From assembly GCA_964525045.1 (NCBI GenBank), contig CAZGFD010000018.1:10494-74493 (forward strand): a stretch of DNA of 64,000 bases. Reading direction: 5' to 3'. Numbering within the stretch: the first letter of the stretch is position 1; every line of letters begins with the position of its first letter. The notes below the pieces were generated by a model that saw only the letters and a program-made list of their open reading frames with translations, was not told the DNA's origin and made no database searches. Shown one piece after another: positions 35,924 through 45,377 of this stretch. A program made the translations under genes and the position numbers. This DNA is from G020348185 sp964525045 (GTDB lineage: Bacteria; Nitrospirota; Nitrospiria; Nitrospirales; UBA8639).

Positions 35924-37303
35924 TTAGAGGAGGCCGATGGCGTGGAGGAGGACGATAAGCACGGCGATGGGGGCAATGAAGCGGATTAAGAGTATCCAAG
36001 TTTTATAAACTTTTGGATTGTTGATATTAAGCTCCGACCGACTCATATCTTGAGTCATAATCCAACCGGCAAACACAGCAATGAGAATCCCCCCGAGAGG
36101 GAGCATCAGATTGGAAGTGAGGAAATCCAAGAAATCGAAAAATGTCATGTTAAACAGGGTCGCCTCAGACCAAATGTTAAAGGAAAAGATCGTTCCCAAC
36201 CCAAGAAGCCAGGTGAGGACTCCACACCAAAAGGAAGCAGCGACTCGTGTCATGGCAAATCGTTCAATTAACAACGTCACAGCGGGTTCAATCAAAGAAA
36301 TGGATGAGGTCCACGCGGCGACCAGCAGAAGGACAAAAAACAGAACACCAAAAATGAGACCGCCGGTCATTTGGCCAAATGCAACAGGCAGCGTCTGGAA
36401 AATCAGGCTTGGGCCGGCCCCCGGCTCCATTTCATTCGCGAAGACGATCGGGAAAATAGCCATGCCGGCAATAAGGGCTACCGCGGTGTCGGCTCCGGCA
36501 ATGGCCACAGACGTTCCGGCAATCGAGGTGCCTTTCGGCACATAGGACCCATAAATCATTATGGTTCCCATTCCAAGACTGAGGCTGAAAAAGGCCTGCC
36601 CCATGGCGGTGAGCATGCTCGTCCCGGACAATCGGCTGAAGTCGGGAGTGAAGAGAAAGTCCAATCCTTTGGAAAAATAGCCCGTGGTCATGGAATACCC
36701 CATGACCATCAGGAGTAACACAAATAGGGCCGGCATCAGGAATTGGACGGCTTTTTCAAGACCACTTTTCACGCCTCTTGCCACCACGACCATGGTCAGG
36801 ACGATGAAGAAGGAATGCCAGAAAAATACGGTCCAAGGACTGGACACAAAATCTTCAAAAAGTTGTCGAGCTCCTTCAGCAGTGGCTCCATGGAATAGCC
36901 CTCCTGCTGATTTAAACACATACGCAATCGTCCATCCCCCTATGACACTGTAATAGGAAAGGATCAACATTCCGGCTAGCGTCCCGGACCATCCGATGAT
37001 CTGCCACCATTGACTGCTTCCCGTTTCCTCCGCCAACGTTTGCATCGAATTGACTGGAGATTGACGTCCCCGTCGGCCCAACATCACCTCTGCCATCATC
37101 ATGGGAATGCCGAGGGCCGCCACACAGAACATGTACACGAGAACAAAGGCGCTCCCTCCATGTACCCCGGTGAGGTAGGGAAACTTCCAGATATTACCCA
37201 GCCCGACGGCCGCGCCGGTTGCGGCTAAAATAAACGTCCACCGCGATGACCATTGTCCGTGTATGGATTGGCGCTGGGATGTGTTCACGATTGGCTGGTT
37301 CAT
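35924..37303 (-). CDS. Neurotransmitter:sodium symporter (NSS/SNF) family transporter
   Basis: 459 residues with about eleven to twelve membrane helices. TM1 has the unwound substrate/sodium site AATGAAVGLGNIWKFPYLTG, TM6 the SLGMGTIMIYGSYVP stretch, and TM8 the sodium-site-like WTSSISLIEP. Relatives (LeuT, MhsT) import amino acids with sodium; the charge and length fit the bacterial type with a short C-terminus. Substrate unknown, though sodium coupling would suit a marine habitat. Single gene, stop close to a REPIN-like element. Confidence 0.9.
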   Translation of the reverse strand: MNQPIVNTSQRQSIHGQWSSRWTFILAATGAAVGLGNIWKFPYLTGVHGGSAFVLVYMFCVAALGIPMMMAEVMLGRRGRQSPVNSMQTLAEETGSSQWWQIIGWSGTLAGMLILSYYSVIGGWTIAYVFKSAGGLFHGATAEGARQLFEDFVSSPWTVFFWHSFFIVLTMVVVARGVKSGLEKAVQFLMPALFVLLLMVMGYSMTTGYFSKGLDFLFTPDFSRLSGTSMLTAMGQAFFSLSLGMGTIMIYGSYVPKGTSIAGTSVAIAGADTAVALIAGMAIFPIVFANEMEPGAGPSLIFQTLPVAFGQMTGGLIFGVLFFVLLLVAAWTSSISLIEPAVTLLIERFAMTRVAASFWCGVLTWLLGLGTIFSFNIWSEATLFNMTFFDFLDFLTSNLMLPLGGILIAVFAGWIMTQDMSRSELNINNPKVYKTWILLIRFIAPIAVLIVLLHAIGLL

Positions 37304-37423
37304 TTTGAGGGAGGCGAGGCGGAGTGTAGCGCTAAGGCAGCAGTGGGTTCAAGAGGATTCTCTCATTGTTTAATTTCTCACGTTCTAAGGTCAATGTTAC
37401 AGTAATAGATTCTCGGTTTGTTG

Positions 37424-37455
37424 AACCTAAAACCTGAAACCTGAAACCTGAAATT
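37424..37455. repeat. TTTCRGG heptamer array, locus 2
   Basis: Complement orientation: three consecutive CCTGAAA units preceded by CCTAAAA, between the divergent transporter and ThyX-like genes. Confidence 0.65.
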
Positions 37456-37596
37456 ACCTCTTGAGATACACCAACAGCCACACTATAGTGATGGATCGTT
37501 CCTCATTTGGATCTTCGCGGAAGGGCATGATGTCATCTTCACTTTCACCCCTCTCCCGACCCCCTCTCAAAAGGGGCAAGGGAGACTGAAGGAACT

Positions 37597-39087
37597 GTGA
37601 ACACGGAATCACGAGACCGACGGATCATTGCTCTAGCTCCTATGCAACCGGAGAAATCCGCCTACGCATTGGCGCGTTATAGCCGATCGCCGGATTCTAT
37701 TGAAGAGAGCTTGCGATGGGTGCATTCCCATTCCTCAGAAAAATTCTGGGAACAGTTTTATTTTGCTTATGGGCATGGTTCGATTGCTGATTTGGGTCAC
37801 GTCACCCTTTGTTTCGAAAATATTTCAGAGTTAGCCGCCATTCGGGTAGAAGATGAACCGCTATGGGATGGACAAGCCAAATCAAGCCGATATCAAAATT
37901 TTGTGGCCTCGGGGTGCTTTGTTCCTCGAAGCATTCAGAATTCCGAGACCGAGGGAGTGTATCAGGGAATTCTGGGCAGCCTGTTTAACATCTACTCTGA
38001 ATTCAAAGGCCCAATACACCACACTCTTTCTGAACGCGATCCGCGCCCAGATTCCATGTCTCAGGCTCAGTATGACCGAACCATCGCCGCAAGGACTTTC
38101 GATGTCACCCGATATCTTCTCCCCTTAGCCGTCAAGACCAATGTCGGGCAGGTCGTGAGTATTCGGACTCTTGAAAAACAAATTACGCGATTGCTGTCGT
38201 CACAATTGCCCGAGCTTCGTGCCATAGGGGAGGAGTTGAAGGAGGCTTGTGCCAAACCTCCCTCCCAGGTGTGGGCCGAATTAGAGAGGCACGATCATAC
38301 TCCCGGTGAACCCTTGGCACCGACCTTGGCACGGTATGCTGGTGCCAGTACGTATCAATCTGAAGTGTATCGGGATCTGCTGCGTCACGCGAAGGAAATT
38401 TTCCAACGGACCGGGCTCGATCAGCCTAGTCAATGGATTGGCCAGACAGACCCGGTCGATCTAGTTCCCACTCATCATCCCCTTGATGAAATCGTCACCA
38501 CTCTTTTGTATCGGGTCAGCCATGCACCCTATCGAGTGCTGTTGCAATTGGTGCAATCCTGGACAGAAAAGGAAAAGCAGGATCTGATCGATGTCGCCCT
38601 TCGGCAACGCGGCCAGTACGATGAGTTAATCAAAGAATTTCGATCCGGGTATGCCTTCATCTTTGACATTCTGATGGATATCGGGGGATGGCGAGATATG
38701 CACCGGCACCGTCGGTGTCAACAGGTCCAGCAGAATTTCACGACCCTGCATGGGTACGAGGTCCCGCCGGTACTGCGTGAGGCCGGAGTGGAAAACGCCT
38801 ATCGACAGGCGATGGATGCCGTCAGGCGGGATATTGAAACGCTTCGAGGCCAAAATCAGGAAGCGGCTTTGTATGCCATTCCCTTCGGATTCAAGGTACG
38901 ATGTCTTTTTAAAATGGATTTTGCGGAGGTGGAATACGTCTCCCAATTACGATCCGGCGTTAAGGGTCATTGGTCCTACCGGACCATCGCCTGGTTAATG
39001 AAGCAAAAAATCGCGGAGCGGCATCCCTATTTGGGTGAACAGATTCATGCCACCCCTCCTGATATTGAGGATTCCCTGACCCGGTAA
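37597..39087 (+). CDS. Double-domain ThyX-like protein
   Basis: 496 residues related to FAD-dependent thymidylate synthase (ThyX), which methylates dUMP with folate and FADH2. It seems to hold two ThyX-like halves. The N half has FWEQFYFAYGHGSIADLGHV and KSSRYQNF (the S-x-RY part of the motif). The C half has a RHR at 370-372 (MHRHRRCQQVQQ), but the Ser that follows in RHRxxS is replaced by Gln. At twice the usual length with a split signature it may have changed function or act as a pseudo-dimer. Start is a GTG with AAGGA nearby. Confidence 0.75.
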   Translation: MNTESRDRRIIALAPMQPEKSAYALARYSRSPDSIEESLRWVHSHSSEKFWEQFYFAYGHGSIADLGHVTLCFENISELAAIRVEDEPLWDGQAKSSRYQNFVASGCFVPRSIQNSETEGVYQGILGSLFNIYSEFKGPIHHTLSERDPRPDSMSQAQYDRTIAARTFDVTRYLLPLAVKTNVGQVVSIRTLEKQITRLLSSQLPELRAIGEELKEACAKPPSQVWAELERHDHTPGEPLAPTLARYAGASTYQSEVYRDLLRHAKEIFQRTGLDQPSQWIGQTDPVDLVPTHHPLDEIVTTLLYRVSHAPYRVLLQLVQSWTEKEKQDLIDVALRQRGQYDELIKEFRSGYAFIFDILMDIGGWRDMHRHRRCQQVQQNFTTLHGYEVPPVLREAGVENAYRQAMDAVRRDIETLRGQNQEAALYAIPFGFKVRCLFKMDFAEVEYVSQLRSGVKGHWSYRTIAWLMKQKIAERHPYLGEQIHATPPDIEDSLTR

Positions 39088-39149
39088 AACCGGGTGCCAA
39101 AAGTTCCTGGTGTTGATTTGATGATATTGGGTCCTTTTTGATTTAACCT

Positions 39150-39263
39150 CCAACAACCAACAAGAAATGTCGAATCAAGGGGGGCAAAGAGTGGCTTTTC
39201 TCGCTTCGTTGGACATTCATTATTCTTTATTCGATGTTCGATATTCGATATTTCCCCTATTAC
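39150..39263. repeat. AT-rich inverted repeat, copy 1
   Basis: AAGAAATGTCGAATCAAG on the left and CGTTGGACATTCATTATTC then TTCGATGTTCGATATTCGAT on the right; arms are imperfectly complementary around a GGAGTGG/GAGTGGCTTTT middle. Similar to 40388-40505 and 52628-52770. Confidence 0.6.
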
Positions 39264-39358
39264 CTTCATAAAATGCCATCAAGTATCCGGTTGCGTATAG
39301 TCACCAATAAGTTTGTTACTTTTGGGTTTGAGCTCTTCATGGGAAGGAATTACATCAT

Positions 39359-40381
39359 ATGAGTCGTGATGAGGTCATCACTGAAGCCATCCGGAATAGA
39401 GATTGGGTCCTGCTGGAAAAGGAAGCCCTTCGTTGGGCAGAGTCCCCGGACGCCCAACCAACAGCCTTTTTTCTGTTGAACGTGCTGTATTTACTAAAAG
39501 GAGATTTTCGCCAAGCCTGGCAAATGCATGAAAAGTCATTGAAAGAAACTACGGATATAGATGTCGTTCGAGAATGGATTGATCGTATTCACAATCAATA
39601 TCCCCAGGATGGCGCCGTGAAACTCGTGATAGGCCTGTTCCTTGCTCAGTCCGGACAATCGGAACAATCCATATCGTGCTATGAAACAGCCACCAAATTG
39701 ATCCCTGATTCCCCCTACCCTTACTTTTTTTTAGCGCAAATTTACCAACGGATGAATCGCACAGACCAGGCGATCAAAACATACAGGGAAGCGGTGAAGC
39801 GGGATCCCGGTTATGTTGCGGCCCGGCTGAATCTGGGTGTGTTGTACCAAGAGCAAAACCGACTGGAGATGGCCATTCCCCAGTATCGGGAAGTATTGAA
39901 ACTGTATCCGGATTATGTATTAGCCCATACCAATCTGGCCTGTGCCTTGGCCGAACAGGGAAAGATCGAGGCGGCGATTCTCGAGTACAAAAAGGCCTTG
40001 GAGATCAATCCCAATGATCCCGAGATCCATTTTGCGCTGGGCGGAATTTATGATACGAAAGGGCGGAAAGACTTGGCGAAACGGGAATATGATGAGGCGT
40101 TACAATTGGATCCTGACTTTTCTCCAGCCGCAACTGAGATTGGCTGGTTTCACATTGAAAAAGGACAAATTGATTCCGCCCTGGACTTTTTCAGTCAAGC
40201 TCTCAAAGTGAATCCCAATGATGCCAGTGCAACGTTTGGAGTGGGCCGTGTGTATGATGAAAAGCGGAAAGGATCCCTTGCAGCCGAACATTACCACCGC
40301 GCCCTGCAGTTGGAAACCGACCCCGATCGCAAGACCCGTATTATGAATTTTATTGATAAAGTGGGAGGATACCAGGGGTAG
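39359..40381 (+). CDS. Tetratricopeptide-repeat protein
   Basis: 340 residues, no signal peptide, built of about eight TPR units from residue 20 on (for example AIKTYREAVKRDPGYVAAR, AIPQYREVLKLYPDYVLAH, AILEYKKALEINPNDPEIH). Such solenoids mediate protein-protein contacts. GGAAGGAA lies about 10 bases before the ATG. No enzymatic domain. Partners are not indicated by the neighbours. Confidence 0.85.
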   Translation: MSRDEVITEAIRNRDWVLLEKEALRWAESPDAQPTAFFLLNVLYLLKGDFRQAWQMHEKSLKETTDIDVVREWIDRIHNQYPQDGAVKLVIGLFLAQSGQSEQSISCYETATKLIPDSPYPYFFLAQIYQRMNRTDQAIKTYREAVKRDPGYVAARLNLGVLYQEQNRLEMAIPQYREVLKLYPDYVLAHTNLACALAEQGKIEAAILEYKKALEINPNDPEIHFALGGIYDTKGRKDLAKREYDEALQLDPDFSPAATEIGWFHIEKGQIDSALDFFSQALKVNPNDASATFGVGRVYDEKRKGSLAAEHYHRALQLETDPDRKTRIMNFIDKVGGYQG

Positions 40382-40387
40382 CTGATA

Positions 40388-40505
40388 TCGGAGGGAAGGA
40401 AATATCCAATATCGAATTATGAATGTTGAATCATGAAGTGTAAGGAGTGGCTTTTGTCTTTTCCTTCGAAATTGGTTATTCCTTGTTCGATATTGGACAT
40501 TGTTT
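40388..40505. repeat. AT-rich inverted repeat, copy 2
   Basis: GAAATATCCAATATCGAATT and TGAATGTTGAATCATGAAG on the left, TCCTTCGAAATTGG and CCTTGTTCGATATTGGACAT on the right; same layout as copies 1 and 3, right after a TPR gene. Confidence 0.6.
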
Positions 40506-40534
40506 TCATAGAGATGCCTTTCCCCAAAAACACG

Positions 40535-40804
40535 TTATAGCCCTTTGAGGAATTGCTGGAGAGTCGAGATCTGGCTAACCGAATCCCCTCCATCGTTCAA
40601 TTCAGCTTGAATCATTTCCCTCAAATAGCTGGAATACCCTACCTTATCCAATAGGGTTGAGAGAAAACGGTCGGGGGTGTCGGCCAGATGCTCCTTGAGG
40701 ATTTCAACAATATCGTCGCTGACGGGGACAAACGCCTGACCGACATGAAGGATTAATTTATAATAATCACCTTCCCTTCGAGATTCGAAACGGAGTCCTT
40801 TCAT
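40535..40804 (-). CDS. Small hypothetical protein
   Basis: 89 residues with GGGACAGGA directly upstream of the ATG. No signal peptide. Strand-then-helix composition (DYYKLILHVGQAFVPVSDDIVEILKEHL, then FLSTLLDKVGYSSYLREMIQ) suggests a compact domain. No family recognised. Divergent from serC. Confidence 0.65.
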   Translation of the reverse strand: MKGLRFESRREGDYYKLILHVGQAFVPVSDDIVEILKEHLADTPDRFLSTLLDKVGYSSYLREMIQAELNDGGDSVSQISTLQQFLKGL

Positions 40805-41058
40805 TCCTGTCCCTCATTGGGTTTTAAATATATTTTTGCTGATAACGTTGCGCATTCTAGGTTATCATTAATGGGAAGACAAGTTGTCCGGTTTCTCGTC
40901 TTGACTGACCAAAAGCCCTGTGTTAGCGTAGCCTTCCTCTTTGTACGTTTTCGCACAGAGATTCATCCAGTTTTCGTTCAAAGACATACGAAGACTGGTG
41001 CAAGCCAAATAAGTGCCAGGGGTCAGGCTAGGAGGCCAAACGTCTCCCCTCTTGATAC

Positions 41059-41072
41059 TTGAAACCTGAAAC
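41059..41072. repeat. TTTCRGG heptamer array, locus 3
   Basis: A short TTGAAA-CCTGAAA pair in the complement orientation, 29 bases before the serC ATG. Confidence 0.5.
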
Positions 41073-41100
41073 AATTTTTAACTTCGATTGGGAGAAATGC

Positions 41101-42183
41101 ATGTCTCGGGTGTATAACTTCAGTGCCGGCCCAGCCATGTTGCCGGAAGCGGTATTAAAACAGGCTCAAGCCGAATTGCCGGATTGGCATGGAGCCGGTG
41201 CGTCCATTATGGAGGTGAGTCACCGCGGGAAAGAGTTTGTTTCGGTGGCCTCCGAGGCGGAGCAAGACCTTCGGGACCTCTTGGAAGTACCCAAGAACTA
41301 TAAGGTGCTCTTCTTACAAGGGGGAGCCACTACCCAGTTTGCCGCCATTCCCATGAATATTTTACGGGGGAAAAATCAAGCGGATTACATTTTGACGGGT
41401 TCGTGGGGCAAAAAAGCGATAAGTGAAGCCAAGAAATACTGTACAGTGAACGTGGCCGCTTCTTCGGCCGACAATAATTTCTTCAGTATTCCACCAGCGG
41501 ACAGTTGGGATTTACGTGCGGATGCGGCCTACGTGCATTACACGCCCAACGAGACCATTGGGGGGGTGGAGTTTCACTGGGTACCCGATACGGCTGACGT
41601 GCCATTAGTGGCTGACTTTTCCTCTACCCTCCTCTCCCGACCTATTGACGTGAGTCGGTTCGGGATCATCTATGCAGGGGCACAAAAAAATATTGGTCCA
41701 GCCGGGGTCACGGTGGTGATTGTCCGTGATGATCTCATTGGCAAACCACTCCCTATGACTCCGAGTGTGTATGATTATGCCCAACAAGCCGAAGCCGATT
41801 CTATGCTTAATACTCCACCCACCTATGCCATATATATTGCCGGACTGGTATTTAAATGGTTAAAGGAACAGGGTGGTCTTTCAGCGATGAAAACGATCAA
41901 TGAACGTAAGGCCAACAAGCTGTATACAGCCATCGATAATTCAAATTTTTATAGTAACCCGGTAGAGCCGGCTTCTCGGTCTTGGATGAATGTTCCGTTT
42001 GTCCTGGCCAATGCTGATTTGGATAAGGATTTTCTCGCGGAAGCGAAAGAGGCGGGATTGACGACTCTGAAAGGCCATCGTTCGGTTGGTGGGATGCGTG
42101 CCAGTATTTACAACGCCATGCCGGAAGCCGGGGTGGACGCATTAATCGATTTTATGGCCGATTTCGAAAAACGCCGCGCGTAG
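41101..42183 (+). CDS. serC: Phosphoserine aminotransferase
   Basis: Second step of serine synthesis: 3-phosphohydroxypyruvate plus glutamate to phosphoserine. PLP enzyme of 360 residues. The N-terminus [16 protein letters not shown] is diagnostic; PLP-binding lysine in [28 protein letters not shown] and [10 protein letters not shown] line the cofactor pocket. The frame is open from 41059 over the heptamer repeat, but GGGAG 8 bases before the ATG at 41101 marks the start. serA follows 18 bases on, so they form an operon. Confidence 0.95.
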   Translation: MSRVYNFSAGPAMLPEAVLKQAQAELPDWHGAGASIMEVSHRGKEFVSVASEAEQDLRDLLEVPKNYKVLFLQGGATTQFAAIPMNILRGKNQADYILTGSWGKKAISEAKKYCTVNVAASSADNNFFSIPPADSWDLRADAAYVHYTPNETIGGVEFHWVPDTADVPLVADFSSTLLSRPIDVSRFGIIYAGAQKNIGPAGVTVVIVRDDLIGKPLPMTPSVYDYAQQAEADSMLNTPPTYAIYIAGLVFKWLKEQGGLSAMKTINERKANKLYTAIDNSNFYSNPVEPASRSWMNVPFVLANADLDKDFLAEAKEAGLTTLKGHRSVGGMRASIYNAMPEAGVDALIDFMADFEKRRA

Positions 42184-42201
42184 AGGACGCAAAAGAATCT
42201 T

Positions 42202-43791
42202 ATGAATATTTTAGTCAGCGATAAGTTATCAACTCGGGGGGTTGAGGTTTTGGAGCGGGCGGGATTCACCGTCACCGTGAATACTAAGCTTTCAAAAGAG
42301 GAATTACTGGAAGAGATTAAAAAGTACGAAGGTCTCATTGTCCGGTCAGGGACGAAAGTGACCAAAGAGGTCATCGAGGCCGGAAGCCGACTTCGGATCA
42401 TTGGTCGGGCTGGGACGGGCTTAGATAATGTTGATTCCGAGGCCGCCACCCGCCGGGGCATCATCGTGATGAATACCCCGGGCGGGAATACGATTACGAC
42501 AGCAGAGCACACCATTGCAATGATCGTCGCCATGAGCCGAAGGATTCCTCAGGCCACTGCCTCCATGAAGGCCCAAAAATGGGAAAAAAATCGATTTATG
42601 GGGGTCGAGTTGTACAATAAGACGCTCGGCTTGGTCGGATTAGGACAAATCGGGACGTACGTGACCAAATTGGCTCAGGGTCTCTCCATGAATGTGATTG
42701 GGTATGACCCATATTTAGCTCCGGACCGGGCCAGGCAATTAGGGATTGAGGTCGTTGAATTGGCTGAACTTTTTCAACGCGCCGATATCATATCCGTCCA
42801 TACGCCCCTGACAAATGAAACGCGAGGGATCATCAATGCTGAAACCATTCGTCAAATGAAGGATGGCGTGATGATTGTGAATTGTGCGAGGGGTGGGATT
42901 ATCAACGAACAGGATTTGTGTGAAGGGTTGAAATCTCAGAAAATTCTGGCCGCCGCCTTTGACGTCTTTGAACAAGAACCGGTGCAAAAGGACAACCCAT
43001 TGATTGAGCTTGATAATTTCATTTGCACACCCCATATTGGGGCATCGACGGAAGAAGCTCAGGAAAATGTGGCGGTAAGCATTGCGGAACAATTCGTCGA
43101 TTATTTCAAACGAGGGCTCGCACGGGGTGCCGTGAACGTTCCATCTGTCTCCCCTGAAGTGCTTCCCAACCTGCAACCCTATTTAACGTTGGCCGAGCGA
43201 ATGGGGTCGTTTCAGGCCCAACTTCTTGATGGCGGGCTCAAGTCAGTGACCGTGGAGTATTTCGGAGAAGTCACCGGATTGACCGTGGCACCCTTGACCA
43301 TTGCCGTCCTGAAGGGTTTGCTGAGCCCAATCCTGGAAGATGTCATTAATTATGTGAATGCGCCCCTCATTGCCAAAGACCGGGGAATCGAGGTGAAGGA
43401 AGTTAAAAGCAGCGATGCCGGGGACTTTACCAGCCTGATACGGATCAAGGTCGAAGCAGGACAGAAGAGTTTTTCGCTAGCTGGAACATTGTTTCATCGA
43501 CAAGAACCCCGAATCGTGGAGATCAACCAATTTCAAGTAGAGGTTGTCTCCGAGGGCCAAATGCTCCTAATCGATAACCAGGACCAGCCCGGTGTGATCG
43601 GACGAGTCGGCCAAATTCTTGGAAAGGAGGGCGTGAACATTGCCCGAATGCAATGTTCGCGGTGCGAACGCGGTGGACAAGCCCTCCTCATCCTTGGGTT
43701 GGACTCCCCCCCATCAGCTCAAGTTCTCGAAACGATCAAGGGCGAGAAGGGGGTCCTTTCTGTCAGACTGGTAGATCTTTCAAAAAGTTAA
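42202..43791 (+). CDS. serA: D-3-phosphoglycerate dehydrogenase (long form with ACT domain)
   Basis: First step of serine synthesis: NAD-dependent oxidation of 3-phosphoglycerate. 529 residues: catalytic and NAD domains (GLVGLGQIGTYVTKLAQGL as the Rossmann loop; catalytic region IVNCARGGIINEQDL and HIGASTEEAQENVA), an allosteric-substrate-binding domain at about 320-450 and a C-terminal ACT domain (MLLIDNQDQPGVIGRVGQIL) that binds serine for feedback inhibition. In operon with serC. Confidence 0.96.
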   Translation: MNILVSDKLSTRGVEVLERAGFTVTVNTKLSKEELLEEIKKYEGLIVRSGTKVTKEVIEAGSRLRIIGRAGTGLDNVDSEAATRRGIIVMNTPGGNTITTAEHTIAMIVAMSRRIPQATASMKAQKWEKNRFMGVELYNKTLGLVGLGQIGTYVTKLAQGLSMNVIGYDPYLAPDRARQLGIEVVELAELFQRADIISVHTPLTNETRGIINAETIRQMKDGVMIVNCARGGIINEQDLCEGLKSQKILAAAFDVFEQEPVQKDNPLIELDNFICTPHIGASTEEAQENVAVSIAEQFVDYFKRGLARGAVNVPSVSPEVLPNLQPYLTLAERMGSFQAQLLDGGLKSVTVEYFGEVTGLTVAPLTIAVLKGLLSPILEDVINYVNAPLIAKDRGIEVKEVKSSDAGDFTSLIRIKVEAGQKSFSLAGTLFHRQEPRIVEINQFQVEVVSEGQMLLIDNQDQPGVIGRVGQILGKEGVNIARMQCSRCERGGQALLILGLDSPPSAQVLETIKGEKGVLSVRLVDLSKS

Positions 43792-44051
43792 AGAAAGGTC
43801 ACAGGGGTAAATAAAGTCGAAGCGGTCCAAAGATCTACGATACGGTTGCGACACATTATCCTAACGCCTTTTATTCCCTTGGACTCCTTTCAACCTCTTT
43901 GACTCCTTCGGCGTTTTGGCTCTTTGACCCCCTATTCTCAAAAACCTGAACCTATCTTCATGCGGCCTTTCCTACTTCCTGAGATCCCATCCAAACTCAA
44001 TTCTCAGGCTGCCTTTGTGTAGGACGAGTCGACCGTCGGACCTGTTAAGCC

Positions 44052-45377
44052 ATGAAACCGGCACGCTCCCTCATTCCCATTGGAACGGCCACTCTGTTAC
44101 CCGATACGGCCCGAAGAGTGCGAAGACTGGAAGACCAACTTCTTGCTCATCTGGCCGGTTGGGGTTATCGGGAGATCATCCTTCCTACCTTCGAATACCT
44201 TGATGTCCTTTCCGTAGGATTAGCTCCGGAAGTTCTCGAAAAGTGTTATAAATTTGCTGATTGGACAACCGGGCGAATTCTGGTTCTTCGTCCGGATGTC
44301 ACGGCCCAAATCGCCAGAATCGTCGCCATGGATATGGGGGGACTGGGATTACCCCTGCGACTTTCCTATCGAACAACCGTCTTTCGGTACGAGCCTGAAC
44401 ATGCTGGAAGAGAACGAGAAGTCTTTCAGGTGGGAGTCGAACTTATTGGCGCCGATGATCCTCACTTGGATGCAGAAATTATTACCTTATTGATTGAATC
44501 CTTGAAGCACATCGGCCTCCCGGATTTTAAGGTGTCTCTCGGCCATGTAGGATTTTACAAAGTGCTGTTGGAACGGACCTGCATGTCGGAATCGGCACGA
44601 AAGGAAGCAGAATTTGCAGCAGCCCACAAGGATCTTCCTCGTCTGGAACAGGTGATGTCGCATGAAGGAGTGCCTCGGAAAAACGCTCGTGTGATACTTG
44701 AGGCTGCGGGCCGGTATGGCCAAGACGACGTGTTAGAATGGGGGAGAAAAGCCGCTGGACGTGACTCCGCCCTGAAGAAACCCCTCGATCGTTTGGCCAA
44801 AGTGTATGAACTCCTTGAACTCACGGGAGTGAAGGATCATATTCTCATCGACCTTGGTGAGTTTCGCGGGTTCGATTATTACGACGGAGTCGTGTTTGAT
44901 GTGTTTACCGCCACCCTGGGATACGAACTCGGGGGAGGCGGACGATACGATCATTTACTTGGAAAGTTTGGTCGGAGTCTCCCCTCTACGGGTTTTGCCT
45001 TGGATATGGACCGGGTCTTTGCTGCGTTGGACCAACGCGAGTCTCGAACCGCTGACGTGAAACCGCCGGTTCTCCTTGTCGGCCCACAAAAGCTGTATAG
45101 TCAAACCTTCCGGCTTGCGGAGCGGTTACGCAAACTTGGCGTCCACGTCATTCAAGAAACCATCCAATGTGACCCCAGTCAGTATATCCGGCATGCCCGT
45201 GAGCGCGGTCGAAGTCTGGCAACCTCAACCGTCATTCTTTTAGGCGCACCGGGTCTGTCGAAGGAGGTGGTCCAAATCCTCGACTGTTCCTCAACACGAA
45301 CACGGCCTAAGATTTCTCAAGTGCCTATTCAAGAATTGCCGGCCATGATGAAGGCACCATCTTATGCCAATCTCTGA
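44052..45377 (+). CDS. hisZ: ATP phosphoribosyltransferase regulatory subunit
   Basis: HisS-like protein without tRNA-synthetase activity, which activates the short form of HisG in histidine synthesis. 441 residues with class II motifs retained (LPTFEYLDVL, LRPDVTAQIARIVA, YRTTVFRYEPEHAGREREVFQVGVELIG) and the GYELGGGGRYDHLLGKFG stretch near the C-terminal core. Length and the TAQIAR/VFRYEPEHAGR signatures fit HisZ better than HisS (a full histidyl-tRNA synthetase would have RGxDYYTGxxFE; here RGFDYYDGVVFDVF). It overlaps dnaB by 14 bases. Confidence 0.88.
   Translation: MKPARSLIPIGTATLLPDTARRVRRLEDQLLAHLAGWGYREIILPTFEYLDVLSVGLAPEVLEKCYKFADWTTGRILVLRPDVTAQIARIVAMDMGGLGLPLRLSYRTTVFRYEPEHAGREREVFQVGVELIGADDPHLDAEIITLLIESLKHIGLPDFKVSLGHVGFYKVLLERTCMSESARKEAEFAAAHKDLPRLEQVMSHEGVPRKNARVILEAAGRYGQDDVLEWGRKAAGRDSALKKPLDRLAKVYELLELTGVKDHILIDLGEFRGFDYYDGVVFDVFTATLGYELGGGGRYDHLLGKFGRSLPSTGFALDMDRVFAALDQRESRTADVKPPVLLVGPQKLYSQTFRLAERLRKLGVHVIQETIQCDPSQYIRHARERGRSLATSTVILLGAPGLSKEVVQILDCSSTRTRPKISQVPIQELPAMMKAPSYANL

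Noticed and set aside
37551..37590. CCCCTCTCCCGACC and AAAAGGGGCAAGGGAG before the ThyX-like gene as a terminator
   Set aside because: The stem is imperfect and lies directly before a start codon; it looks like a degenerate dispersed element.
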